Positions 1-6,630 are shown, counted from the stretch's first letter. The stretch: 7,773 nt of DNA from an uncultured Lachnospiraceae bacterium (GCA_948438565.1 CAOJLW010000106.1:1-7773); one strand, 5' to 3'. Numbers and translations are program-made. The notes: generated from the letters alone by a model not told the origin.

Positions 1-35
1 AGTATGAATGCCAGAAAGTATTTGGAACAGATATT

Positions 36-50
36 AAGTCTGTAAGACTT
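36..50. repeat. Short palindrome in the upstream intergenic region
   Basis: Six-base arms AAGTCT and AGACTT flank a 3-base loop (GTA). The right arm runs into TTGACA (49-54), and TATAAT follows at 61-66. The two boxes are only 6 bases apart, so they cannot be the -35 and -10 of one promoter. The palindrome could be an operator-like site or chance. Nothing else coding is evident in 1-115 except a doubtful short reading frame at 4-45. Confidence 0.2.
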
Positions 51-115
51 GACAACAAGGTATAATAAAGAGAATAAACATTCATGCGTTTGTCCTGGGA
101 TTCACTGTTTTCTGG

Positions 116-144
116 TTGAAAAAAAGCCAAAAGTGTTTTATAAT
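116..144 (+). promoter_or_regulatory. Sigma-A-type promoter for the small membrane gene and alaS
   Basis: TTGAAA (116-121) and TATAAT (139-144) are separated by exactly 17 bases, close to the vegetative consensus. The expected start of transcription is near 151, just ahead of the GGAGGG ribosome binding site at 155-160. The leader would then be only about 16 bases, which leaves no room for a T-box or other riboswitch controlling alaS from this promoter. Transcription entering from further upstream is not excluded. Confidence 0.65.
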
Positions 145-166
145 CAGGAGGATTGGAGGGATATCT

Positions 167-292
167 ATGGCATTTTTAATTAGTTTGGTACAATATTTAG
201 TGAAAATGGCGTTATGCGTGATTATGGCGGGGGTTGGTATTTTTGCCGGAAAGAAGCTGCGCGAACGTAAAGATGCAAAGACAGAAGAGTAA
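167..292 (+). CDS. Small single-pass membrane protein, 41 aa, upstream of alaS
   Basis: The reading frame starts at ATG 167, six bases after a strong GGAGGG site (155-160), and ends at TAA 290-292. It encodes 41 residues beginning MAFLISLVQY. Residues 3 to about 28 form one uninterrupted hydrophobic segment that includes a GVGIFAG stretch. The tail (KKLRERKDAKTEE) is highly charged and starts basic, which by the positive-inside rule suggests a cytoplasmic C-terminus. A promoter lies directly upstream and alaS begins about 20 bases downstream, so the two are probably co-transcribed. I have a weak recollection of similar short proteins in Lachnospiraceae but can name no family, and the function is unknown. 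The good ribosome binding site, promoter and protein-like composition support a real gene. Confidence 0.7.
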   Translation: MAFLISLVQYLVKMALCVIMAGVGIFAGKKLRERKDAKTEE

Positions 293-300
293 AAGGTTTT

Positions 301-306
301 GGAGGA
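301..306 (+). promoter_or_regulatory. Ribosome binding site that bears on the alaS start
   Basis: GGAGGA at 301-306 is the only strong Shine-Dalgarno sequence before alaS. It is 7 bases from TTG 314, which is ideal, but only 1 base from ATG 308, which is too close for efficient initiation. This favours the TTG start. A weak AAGG at 293-296 is 11 bases before ATG 308 and could support the alternative. Confidence 0.5.
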
Positions 307-313
307 AATGATT

Positions 314-2974
314 TTGAAGCGGAAATTTGGAGTAAATGAACTGCGCAGGATGTATCTGGAATTTTTTGAGAGTAAAGAGCATCTTGCCATGAAGAGCTTT
401 TCTTTGGTTCCCCACAATGACAACAGCTTGTTGCTGATTAATGCGGGCATGGCTCCGTTAAAGCCTTATTTTACGGGTTTGGAAATCCCGCCAAAGCGGC
501 GCGTGACGACTTGCCAGAAATGTATCCGTACCGGGGACATTGAAAATGTGGGAAAAACGGCGCGGCATTTGACGTTTTTTGAAATGCTGGGCAATTTTTC
601 ATTTGGAGATTATTTTAAACACGAAGCGATTGCATGGTCGTGGGAATTTTTGACAAAAACGCTTGGCTTAGAGCCGGATCGTCTGTATCCGTCCGTATAT
701 GGCGAGGATGACGAGGCGTTTGAGATTTGGAATCAGGAAATCGGCATTCCGGCATAGAAAATCACCAGATTTTACCGGGATCCGGAGACCGGAAAATGCG
801 ACAATTTCTGGGAGCATGGCGCAGGCCCCTGCGGACCGTGTTCGGAAATCTATTATGATCGTGGAGAGCGATACGGCTGTGGCAAACCGGACTGTAAGGT
901 TGGCTGCGACTGCGATCGTTTCATGGAAGTCTGGAATAATGTCTTTACCCAGTTTGACAGCGACGGCAAAGGCAACTATGAGGAATTAGAGCATAAAAAT
1001 ATCGATACCGGCATGGGACTGGAACGTCTGGCCGTTGTCATGCAGGATGTGGATTCCGTATTTGATATTGATACGATGAAAGCGATCCGTGACAGAGTCT
1101 GCGAACTTTCGGGCAAGACCTATCAGACGGATGCGGTGGATGATATTTCCATTCGCTTGATTACCGATCATATCCGCTCCGCAACGTTTATGGTTTCGGA
1201 CGGCATTATGCCAAGCAATGAAGGCAGAGGATACGTGTTGCGTAGGCTTATCCGCCGTGCGGCAAGGCATGGCAGGATGCTGGGCATTGAGGGGACGTTT
1301 TTAGCCAGGCTAAGCGAGACGGTTATCCGGGAAAGTAAGGACGGTTATCCGGAGCTTGAGGAAAAGCAGGATTTTATTTTCCGGGTACTGACGCAGGAAG
1401 AAGAGAAATTTAATAAAACGATCGATCAGGGACTGACGATTCTGGCCGATATGCAAAAGTCCATGGAAGAAAAGGGCGAAAAGATCCTGGCGGGCGGGGA
1501 AGCGTTTAAACTCTATGATACGTATGGCTTTCCGATTGATTTGACGCAGGAGATTTTGGAAGAAAAAGGGTTTTCGATTGACGAAACCGGATTTTTATCG
1601 GCGATGGAAGAGCAGAGGACAAAGGCGCGTAAGGCCAGGAAAGTGCAGAATTATATGGGCGCGGATGTGACGGTCTATGAATCCATCGATCCGGCGGTTA
1701 CGACCCAATTTATTGGATATGACAAGCTGACGGCTGTTTCACAGGTCACTGTTTTGACGACGGAGACAGAGCTTACGGAAGCGTTGTCCGATGGAGAGGT
1801 TGGCACGATCTTTGTAGAAGAGACGCCGTTTTACGCGACGATGGGCGGACAAAATGCAGATACCGGCGTAATCCGAACAAAGGATTTTACCTTTGCCGTA
1901 GAAGATACGGTGAAGCTGTTAGGCGGCAAGGTCGGCCATATTGGGAAAGTATTAAAGGGTATGGTAAAAGTCGGCGATACCGTAGAGCTGGCCGTGGATG
2001 CAGACAGGCGTACAGCCATCGGTAAAAACCACAGCGCTACGCATCTTCTGCAAAAAGCGCTCCGCGAGGCGCTGGGAAGCCACGTGGAGCAGGCAGGATC
2101 CGACGTCAATGCGGATCGTCTGCGGTTTGATTTTACGCATTTTCAGGCAATGACGCCAGAGGAGCTGGCAAAGGTGGAAGAGATTGTCAATGCCAAAATT
2201 GCGGCCGCGCTTCCAGTCTTGACGGAAGAAATGACGTTAGAAGAAGCGAAAAAAACCGGAGCGATGGCATTATTTGGCGAAAAATACGGCGAAACGGTGC
2301 GGGTAGTCCGTATGGGAGATTTTTCAATAGAATTATGCGGCGGTACGCACGTTGCCAATACGTCGGCGATTACGGCGTTTAAAATTATAGGCGAATCGGG
2401 TATTGCGGCCGGGGTGCGCAGAATTGAAGCGTTGACTTCAGAGGCGGTGTTTGCATATTATGACAGGATCGAAGCGACGCTTGCGCAGGCAGCGTCCTTA
2501 TTGAAGGCTAATCCATCCGATGTGCCGGACAAGATTACACATCTTCTGGGAGATATCAAATCGCTGCAAAGCGAGAATGAGTCGTTAAAGAGCAAAGCGG
2601 CGAAAGACGCGTTGGGCGATGTGATGGATCAGGTGACCGAGATTAAAGGCGTCAAGACGCTTGCGGCGCGGGCGGACGGCGTTGATATGGGCGGGTTACG
2701 TGCGCTCGGCGATCAGTTAAAAGAAAAACTGGGCGAAGGAGTGATTGTGCTTGCATCGGAACATGGCGGCAAGGTCAATCTGATTGCGATGGCAACCGAC
2801 GGGGCGATGAAGCAGGGCGCACATGCAGGCAATCTGATTAAAGGCATTGCAGCTAAAGTCGGCGGCGGCGGCGGCGGCCGGCCCAATATGGCGCAGGCAG
2901 GCGGCAAGAATCCGGCCGGGATTGACGATGCGATAGCTGCGGCAAAAGACGTTCTAAACGAGCAGCTCAAATAG
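314..2974 (+). CDS. alaS: Alanyl-tRNA synthetase, interrupted by one in-frame TAG
   Basis: AlaRS charges tRNA-Ala with alanine and hydrolyses mischarged Ser/Gly-tRNA-Ala in the cytoplasm; it is normally essential. The full frame would be 886 residues from TTG 314 (888 from ATG 308), normal for bacterial AlaRS. Numbering from TTG, the class II catalytic core shows motif 2 (RH-TFFEMLGNFSFGDYF, about 84-102) and motif 3 (GMGLERL, 233-239). A clostridial-type cysteine cluster C-x4-C-x3-C-x-C lies at 189-200. The editing domain has HSATH (573-577) and CGGTH (675-679). The C-terminal DHHA1 region ends in the usual glycine-rich GGGGGGRPNMAQAGG. TAG at 755-757 (codon 148) falls where relatives have Glu in an IPAE(K/R)I context. 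The same frame continues with KITRFYRDPETGK and then WEHGAGPCGPCSEIYYDRG, so no bases are gained or lost. Taken literally, the products are a fragment of about 147 aa and an orphan frame whose first downstream ATG (923) lacks a ribosome binding site. Gene identity is certain; whether it is functional as written is not. Confidence 0.93.
755..757 (+). other. Premature in-frame amber codon inside alaS
   Basis: TAG follows GCA (Ala) and precedes AAA (Lys). One base change from GAG, AAG or CAG would explain it; GAG fits the Glu expected from relatives. It lies between motif 2 and motif 3, within the aminoacylation domain. TAG ends alaS (2972-2974), spoIIIAC (5110-5112) and spoIIIAF (7165-7167) in this window, so TAG normally acts as a stop here. 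Confidence 0.9.
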
Positions 2975-3017
2975 AGTCAAGCGGCAGTGCAGTCTGAAAA
3001 TATTTTCCAAAAAGCGG

Positions 3018-3045
3018 TTGACGAATGGAAAAATTATGTTATAAT
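3018..3045 (+). promoter_or_regulatory. Extended -10 promoter of rpsU
   Basis: TTGACG (3018-3023) and TATAAT (3040-3045) are separated by 16 bases. The -10 box is preceded by TG plus one base (3037-3039), the extended -10 signature. Transcription should begin near 3052, giving a leader of about 72 bases. No convincing terminator was seen between the alaS stop and this promoter, so some read-through from alaS is possible. Confidence 0.7.
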
Positions 3046-3075
3046 ATTTGATAGTGCAATAAAACATTACCCAAA

Positions 3076-3101
3076 CAGTTGAATAGCACAATACGCAACT
3101 G
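3076..3101 (+). repeat. Inverted repeat in the rpsU leader, next to the ribosome binding site
   Basis: CAGTTG (3076-3081) pairs perfectly with CAACTG (3096-3101) around a 14-base loop. The last G of the right arm is the first base of the purine-rich GGAGGGAGG (3101-3109). A weak stem here might influence translation of rpsU, but six pairs with a long loop may be chance. Confidence 0.25.
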
Positions 3102-3123
3102 GAGGGAGGTTAGGTGTGAGAGT

Positions 3124-3300
3124 ATGTCGAATGTTATCGTAAAAGAAAACGAAACGTTGGATAGCGCTTTACGCAGATTCAAACGAAACTGTGCCAAGGC
3201 AGGTATTCAGCAGGAGATTCGTAAAAGAGAGCATTATGAGAAGCCAAGCGTAAGGCGTAAGAAAAAGTCGGAAGCGGCAAGGAAGCGCAAATATAATTAA
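3124..3300 (+). CDS. rpsU: 30S ribosomal protein S21
   Basis: The product is 58 residues, normal for bacterial S21, a small very basic protein of the 30S platform near the 16S rRNA 3' end that takes part in translation initiation. It begins MSNVIVKENE and has the hallmark LRRFKRNCAKAG core and a strongly basic C-terminus (RRKKKSEAARKRKYN). ATG 3124 is chosen because S21 proteins start at this Met. An open in-frame extension to TTG 3079 has no homologous character. AGGTG at 3112-3116 lies 7 bases before the ATG and can pair with part of the 16S tail; the stronger GGAGGGAGG at 3101-3109 is unusually far, 14 bases. The gene has its own promoter and terminator. Confidence 0.97.
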   Translation: MSNVIVKENETLDSALRRFKRNCAKAGIQQEIRKREHYEKPSVRRKKKSEAARKRKYN

Positions 3301-3313
3301 TGGTAAGACGATG

Positions 3314-3345
3314 AAGGAGAAGTTCGTAAGAACTTCTCCTTTTTT
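3314..3345 (+). terminator. Intrinsic terminator after rpsU
   Basis: A perfect 12-bp stem (arms 3314-3325 and 3330-3341) with a GTAA tetraloop runs into a T stretch ending at 3345. It lies 14 bases after the rpsU stop and separates rpsU from the spoIIIA operon. The run of A at the start of the left arm means it might also act, more weakly, on the other strand. Confidence 0.93.
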
Positions 3346-3349
3346 GTGG

Positions 3350-3376
3350 TGCGCCTAGCGGCGCATATCCGCTCGG
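3350..3376. repeat. GC-rich palindromic stretch after the terminator
   Basis: TGCGCC (3350-3355) and GGCGCA (3360-3365) form a perfect 6-bp hairpin with a TAGC loop. An alternative, mutually exclusive stem pairs AGCGG (3357-3361) with CCGCT (3369-3373). There is no T run, so it is not a second intrinsic terminator. The surroundings (3377-3460) are AT-rich. It resembles a REP-type intergenic repeat, but no second copy exists in this window, so that is inference. Confidence 0.4.
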
Positions 3377-3393
3377 CTCCGATAACAAAGAAA

Positions 3394-3419
3394 AGTATTT
3401 TATCATCCTGCCATATAAC
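3394..3419 (+). promoter_or_regulatory. Possible sigma-E-type promoter for the spoIIIA operon
   Basis: The spoIIIA operon of Bacillus is transcribed by mother-cell sigma-E, whose -10 resembles CATACAAT with an ATA-containing -35. CATATAAC at 3412-3419 matches 6 of 8 bases, with an AGTATT -35-like element at 3394-3399. A second candidate is CATATATT at 3460-3467 with AATAATT at 3441-3447, but it would start transcription almost on the ribosome binding site (3473-3477). Both matches are imperfect; I favour the first for its leader length. Confidence 0.3.
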
Positions 3420-3487
3420 GTGCATGGAAATTTTTAATGGAATAATTTGTAAGACAAGTCATATATTAGACTAGGAGTTGAAGTTGG

Positions 3488-4390
3488 ATGAGACAGGAAA
3501 TTTTACATATTATGCCGGTACGGCTGCGCGCGCCGATGATGCAGGCGTTACAGGGACAGACGGACGTGGAAGAAATCCGTATCCGGATCGGACAACCGCC
3601 GGAGATCCGGTGTCAGGCGCAAAGCGTTTGGCTGTCTGCGCCGATCGATGTGGAGGATGTGGAGGAAATGCTGACCTTTATCAGTCGTTATTCGATCTAT
3701 GCGTATGAGGAAGAAATTCGTCAGGGATTTGTAACGATTGAGGGCGGCAACCGTATCGGTTTTGCCGGACAGGTGCGCTTAGAGAACGGTCGTATCAGCC
3801 GGATGACGAATATCCGTTTTTTGAATATCCGTGTGGCAAGCGAGCAAAAAGGCTGTGCAAAAGAGATTCTCCCATGGTTGTATGAGAAGGGGGAGCTTGT
3901 GAATACGTTGTTTGCTGCAAAGCCGGGCGTCGGTAAGACAACCTATCTGCGGGATTGTGTCCGTATGGTATCGGATGGGGATCAAAAACGGCCTGGCAAG
4001 AAGGTCTGTGTAATCGACGAACGTTCGGAAATTGCAGCCTGTCATTTGGGCGTACCGCAAAATGATATCGGAAAACGCACGGATGTATTGGACGGATGCC
4101 CCAAACAGGAGGGAATGCGGATGGCTTTGCGGAGTATGTCGCCGGATGTGGTGGCAGTCGATGAATTGGGCGGCAGCAAAGACGCGGCGGCAGTGGCGCA
4201 GATCATGCTAAGCGGATGCAGGGTTTTTGGAACGGTGCACGGGGAAACGATGGAACAGCTTCTATCCATAGATGGGATTAGGGAAATGCACAGCAGAAAG
4301 CAGTTTCAACGCTATGTATTTTTAAAGCGGCGGGAAGATGGACAACGGACGTTTCATATCTATGATCAGGAGTGTCGGAAGTTATGTTAA
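3488..4390 (+). CDS. spoIIIAA: Stage III sporulation protein AA (secretion-type ATPase)
   Basis: SpoIIIAA is the cytoplasmic ATPase of the SpoIIIA-SpoIIQ complex, related to type II/IV secretion ATPases, and acts in the mother cell during engulfment. The product is 300 residues, close to the family's usual size of about 300. The N-terminal part carries EEIRIRIGQPPEI (28-40) and a GGNRIGFAG segment (86-94). The P-loop is AKPGVGKT (144-151, Lys150), so the first glycine of GxxxxGKT is Ala. VCVIDERSE (173-181) and VVAVDELGG (221-229) look like the acidic Walker B-type strands, and GTVHGE (248-253) matches the conserved ATVHG-like motif. ATG 3488 follows AGGAG (3473-3477) by 10 bases. It is first in the operon, and its last 7 bases overlap spoIIIAB. 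Confidence 0.95.
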   Translation: MRQEILHIMPVRLRAPMMQALQGQTDVEEIRIRIGQPPEIRCQAQSVWLSAPIDVEDVEEMLTFISRYSIYAYEEEIRQGFVTIEGGNRIGFAGQVRLENGRISRMTNIRFLNIRVASEQKGCAKEILPWLYEKGELVNTLFAAKPGVGKTTYLRDCVRMVSDGDQKRPGKKVCVIDERSEIAACHLGVPQNDIGKRTDVLDGCPKQEGMRMALRSMSPDVVAVDELGGSKDAAAVAQIMLSGCRVFGTVHGETMEQLLSIDGIREMHSRKQFQRYVFLKRREDGQRTFHIYDQECRKLC

Positions 4391-4896
4391 AGGGCATCGG
4401 GATCTGTTTGATTGTAGCGGGCGCAGCGGGGTTTGGCAGATATCTGGGCATTTCTTTAAAATGGCATTTGGAGCAGTTGGTGGAATGCCGGGAAATTTTT
4501 GCCCAGATGGACGCCGGACGGGCCTATCTGCGTCTGCCGTATACACAGCTTTTACGCCGGGCGGCAAAAGGGAAACAGGATCTGTTTGGAGAAATACTCT
4601 TGGAAGTTGCGGACGCTATGGAGCAGAACCGGGAAGCCGATGTAGGGACGCTTTGGGGGACGGCCTTAAAAGAACGGGACGGGCAGTTGATGTTAAAAGA
4701 AGAAGAGCGGGAGTTGCTTTTGGCATTGGCTAAAAGCTTGATGTCTGAAGGGGATCATACGCAGGTTGCCAAGCTGTATTTTATGCAGCTGGAAGATAAG
4801 ATTGTGCAAGCCATGGAAGAGAAAAAAGAGAAGCAGAAACTGTATGGGACGGTGGGACTCCTGGGCGGTTTGTTTCTGGTAATATTGCTGTTGTAA
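4384..4896 (+). CDS. spoIIIAB: Stage III sporulation protein AB
   Basis: SpoIIIAB is a membrane component of the SpoIIIA complex with resemblance to type II secretion GspF-like proteins. The product is 170 residues, matching the usual length of about 170. It starts MLKGIGICLIVAGAAGFG, an N-terminal membrane segment (about 4-22), then a helical soluble region with L-YTQLLRR and LMSEGDHTQ (119-127, like the family's G-SD---Q motif). It ends in a second membrane segment (about 155-170). ATG 4384 is preferred because homologues begin at MLK. GTG 4372 is also in frame, but it overlaps its own AGGAG. The start overlaps the spoIIIAA stop by 7 bases, suggesting translational coupling. Confidence 0.93.
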   Translation: MLKGIGICLIVAGAAGFGRYLGISLKWHLEQLVECREIFAQMDAGRAYLRLPYTQLLRRAAKGKQDLFGEILLEVADAMEQNREADVGTLWGTALKERDGQLMLKEEERELLLALAKSLMSEGDHTQVAKLYFMQLEDKIVQAMEEKKEKQKLYGTVGLLGGLFLVILLL

Positions 4897-4917
4897 CAGC
4901 AGGACAGAGGGGAAGCC

Positions 4918-5112
4918 ATGAGTGTAAATTTAATTTTTAAAATAGCGGCGGTAGGGATTTTGGTGACGGTATTGAGTCAGGTTTTAAAACATAGCGGGAG
5001 AGAGGAGCATGCATTTTTGACCAGCCTTGCGGGTTTAATCATCGTATTGTTTTGGATTGTGCCTTATATTTACGAATTGTTTGAAACGATGCAGGAGCTG
5101 TTTTTGCTGTAG
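4918..5112 (+). CDS. spoIIIAC: Stage III sporulation protein AC
   Basis: A 64-residue, almost entirely hydrophobic protein with two membrane segments (about 4-23 and 34-55) joined by a short polar loop containing KHSGREEHAF. This is the typical SpoIIIAC layout (about 65-68 residues). It belongs to the small membrane subunits of the SpoIIIA complex. An AGAGGGGA site (4906-4913) precedes ATG 4918, and 21 bases separate it from spoIIIAB. It ends with TAG (5110-5112), which is informative for the alaS question. Confidence 0.93.
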   Translation: MSVNLIFKIAAVGILVTVLSQVLKHSGREEHAFLTSLAGLIIVLFWIVPYIYELFETMQELFLL

Positions 5113-5121
5113 GAGGTCGGT

Positions 5122-5505
5122 ATGGATATTTTAAAAATCAGTGTACTGGGTATTTCGGCGGCGCTTTTGGCGTTAATTTTAAAAAGCTACCGTCCGGAAT
5201 ACAGCCATTATATCAGCATCGCCGTATGTATCTGCATTTTCATGTTTGTCGGCACAAAATTGGAACAGATGATCGGATATATGGAAAAGATGCAGGATAT
5301 GATCGATTTGGATCACGCGTATATGCGGATGATCTTAAAAATGATCGGCGTTACTTATGTGGCGGAATTTACAGCGAATATCTGTAAAGACTGCGGCTAC
5401 CAGACGATTGCCGGACAGATTGAATTATTTGCTAAATTGTCTATTTTGGCGCTGGGAATGCCGGTGATGTTAGCCTTTATGGAGACGATAGGGGAACTTT
5501 TATGA
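5122..5505 (+). CDS. spoIIIAD: Stage III sporulation protein AD
   Basis: A 127-residue membrane protein, near the usual SpoIIIAD length of about 130. Hydrophobic segments lie at about 4-20, 30-45 and 103-123. Between them is the conserved region MRMILKMIGVTYVAEFTANIC (split here only by notation; residues 68-88) followed by KDCGYQTIAGQIELFAK, a strong SpoIIIAD signature. AGGAGG (5111-5116) overlaps the spoIIIAC stop and lies 5 bases before the ATG. Its last four bases, ATGA, overlap the start of spoIIIAE, which points to coupled translation. It works with SpoIIIAC in the channel complex. Confidence 0.94.
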   Translation: MDILKISVLGISAALLALILKSYRPEYSHYISIAVCICIFMFVGTKLEQMIGYMEKMQDMIDLDHAYMRMILKMIGVTYVAEFTANICKDCGYQTIAGQIELFAKLSILALGMPVMLAFMETIGELL

Positions 5506-6629
5506 GACGTCGCTGTTTGGTGTTTTTTGTTTTTTTACTGATCATCTTTCCGACCCGGCCAGTTTTTGCTTCCAGCGCGCAAGAGTTGATGGACGATATG
5601 GATTTTGCGGAAATCAGCAATTTCTTAGAAGAGCAGGAAGAAGTGCCGGTGACGTTTGAGGAAGTGATGCAGGCGTTGATGGGCGGGGGCGAGGTTTCCT
5701 ATGAAAATTTGGGAAATTATTTAAAAGAGCTGATTTTATCCGGACTGGCCGGGCATCAGCAGCTGGTGTTAAAGCTTTTGGCGGTATCGTTGGCTTTTTC
5801 CATTTTAAAAAATTATGCAAAAAATTTCTCCAATTCTTATCTTTCGGAAATCTGCTTTTTGTTATGCTATTGTTTTATGATGGCTCTTTTGCTGCAATCT
5901 TTTTCTGTCATGAATGAGACGGTGTTAAATGCGACCGAAAATATGGTGACGTTTATGAAGCTTTTAATCCCGACTTACTGTATGGCCATTTCGTTTTCTT
6001 TAAACCTGCATTCGTCTGCGGCTGTGTATTCCCTGATTTTTACAGCGGTTTATTTGGTCGAGTGGCTGATCCGCTATTTGTTGGCGCCGTTGGTGCAAAT
6101 CTATGTGATGATGGAATTTTTAAATCATTTGATGGAAGAGGAACGATTTCACAGGCTTTCCGAGATGGTGGCCGATGCAGTGCGGCTTTTATTAAAAGCG
6201 ACGGTCACTTTGATTCTTGGGATCAATATTATTCAGGGGATGGTGGCTCCGGCAATGGATCGGCTGGCAGGCAATACGGTGGCCAGGACGATTCAAATGA
6301 TTCCCGGAATGGGCAATGTGCTAAACGGGATGGGGCAGATTTTTATCAGCTCCGGGTTGGTAATCAAAAACTGCGTAGGCGCGGCCGCGCTTGTCATCTT
6401 AGTCTTGCTATGCGGCGTTCCGTTTATTAAAATGGCTCTTTTGTCAGCGTTGTATAAATTTCTGGCTGCGGCTTTAGAGCCGATTTCTGATAAACGCCTG
6501 TCCGGCGGGATGAATGGCATTGCAAACGGCGGGATGTTGTATTTAAAGATTTTAAGCGCGAGCCTGGTATTGTTTTTTTTGACCATTGCACTGACTGGCG
6601 CGGCAACCGGATTAGGGGGTGGGGGATAA
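5502..6629 (+). CDS. spoIIIAE: Stage III sporulation protein AE
   Basis: A 375-residue polytopic membrane protein, slightly shorter than the roughly 400 of Bacillus SpoIIIAE. An N-terminal signal-like segment (RRRC then a hydrophobic core, about 2-22) ends in VFA-SS near residue 23, a plausible cleavage site. An acidic soluble region (30-70) follows, then about seven hydrophobic helices between 85 and 370. Conserved-looking stretches include ATENMVTFMKLLIPTY (144-159), QGMVAPAMDRLAGNTV (245-260) and CGVPFIKMALLSALYKFLAA (304-323). The protein is thought to form part of the membrane core of the SpoIIIA channel. It overlaps spoIIIAD by ATGA. The glycine-rich tail (GLGGGG) is encoded by a G-rich stretch that also lies where the ribosome binding site of spoIIIAF is expected. 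Confidence 0.95.
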   Translation: MRRRCLVFFVFLLIIFPTRPVFASSAQELMDDMDFAEISNFLEEQEEVPVTFEEVMQALMGGGEVSYENLGNYLKELILSGLAGHQQLVLKLLAVSLAFSILKNYAKNFSNSYLSEICFLLCYCFMMALLLQSFSVMNETVLNATENMVTFMKLLIPTYCMAISFSLNLHSSAAVYSLIFTAVYLVEWLIRYLLAPLVQIYVMMEFLNHLMEEERFHRLSEMVADAVRLLLKATVTLILGINIIQGMVAPAMDRLAGNTVARTIQMIPGMGNVLNGMGQIFISSGLVIKNCVGAAALVILVLLCGVPFIKMALLSALYKFLAAALEPISDKRLSGGMNGIANGGMLYLKILSASLVLFFLTIALTGAATGLGGGG

Positions 6630-6630
6630 A

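Noticed and set aside
49..66. TTGACA plus TATAAT as a promoter
   Set aside because: The boxes are 6 bases apart instead of about 17, so they cannot act together.
82..450. Minus-strand ORFs overlapping the start of alaS
   Set aside because: They are antisense to real genes, lack ribosome binding sites and have no family character.
699..989. Alternative-frame ORF across the alaS TAG that could suggest a frameshift
   Set aside because: The residues conserved in AlaRS continue in the original frame on both sides of the TAG; the other frame has no recognisable protein sequence.
2859..2882. GGC repeat in alaS as an abnormal expansion
   Set aside because: A glycine run of this kind before RPxMAQAGG is normal at the C-terminus of AlaRS.
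2975..3017. Terminator after alaS
   Set aside because: No stable stem followed by a T run was found in this stretch.
3079..3123. In-frame N-terminal extension of S21 starting at TTG 3079
   Set aside because: S21 proteins begin at the Met encoded at 3124; the extension is the untranslated leader containing the ribosome binding sequences.
6062..6430. Second-frame ORF inside spoIIIAE
   Set aside because: Shadow of the spoIIIAE coding sequence, with no start signal and unprotein-like composition.
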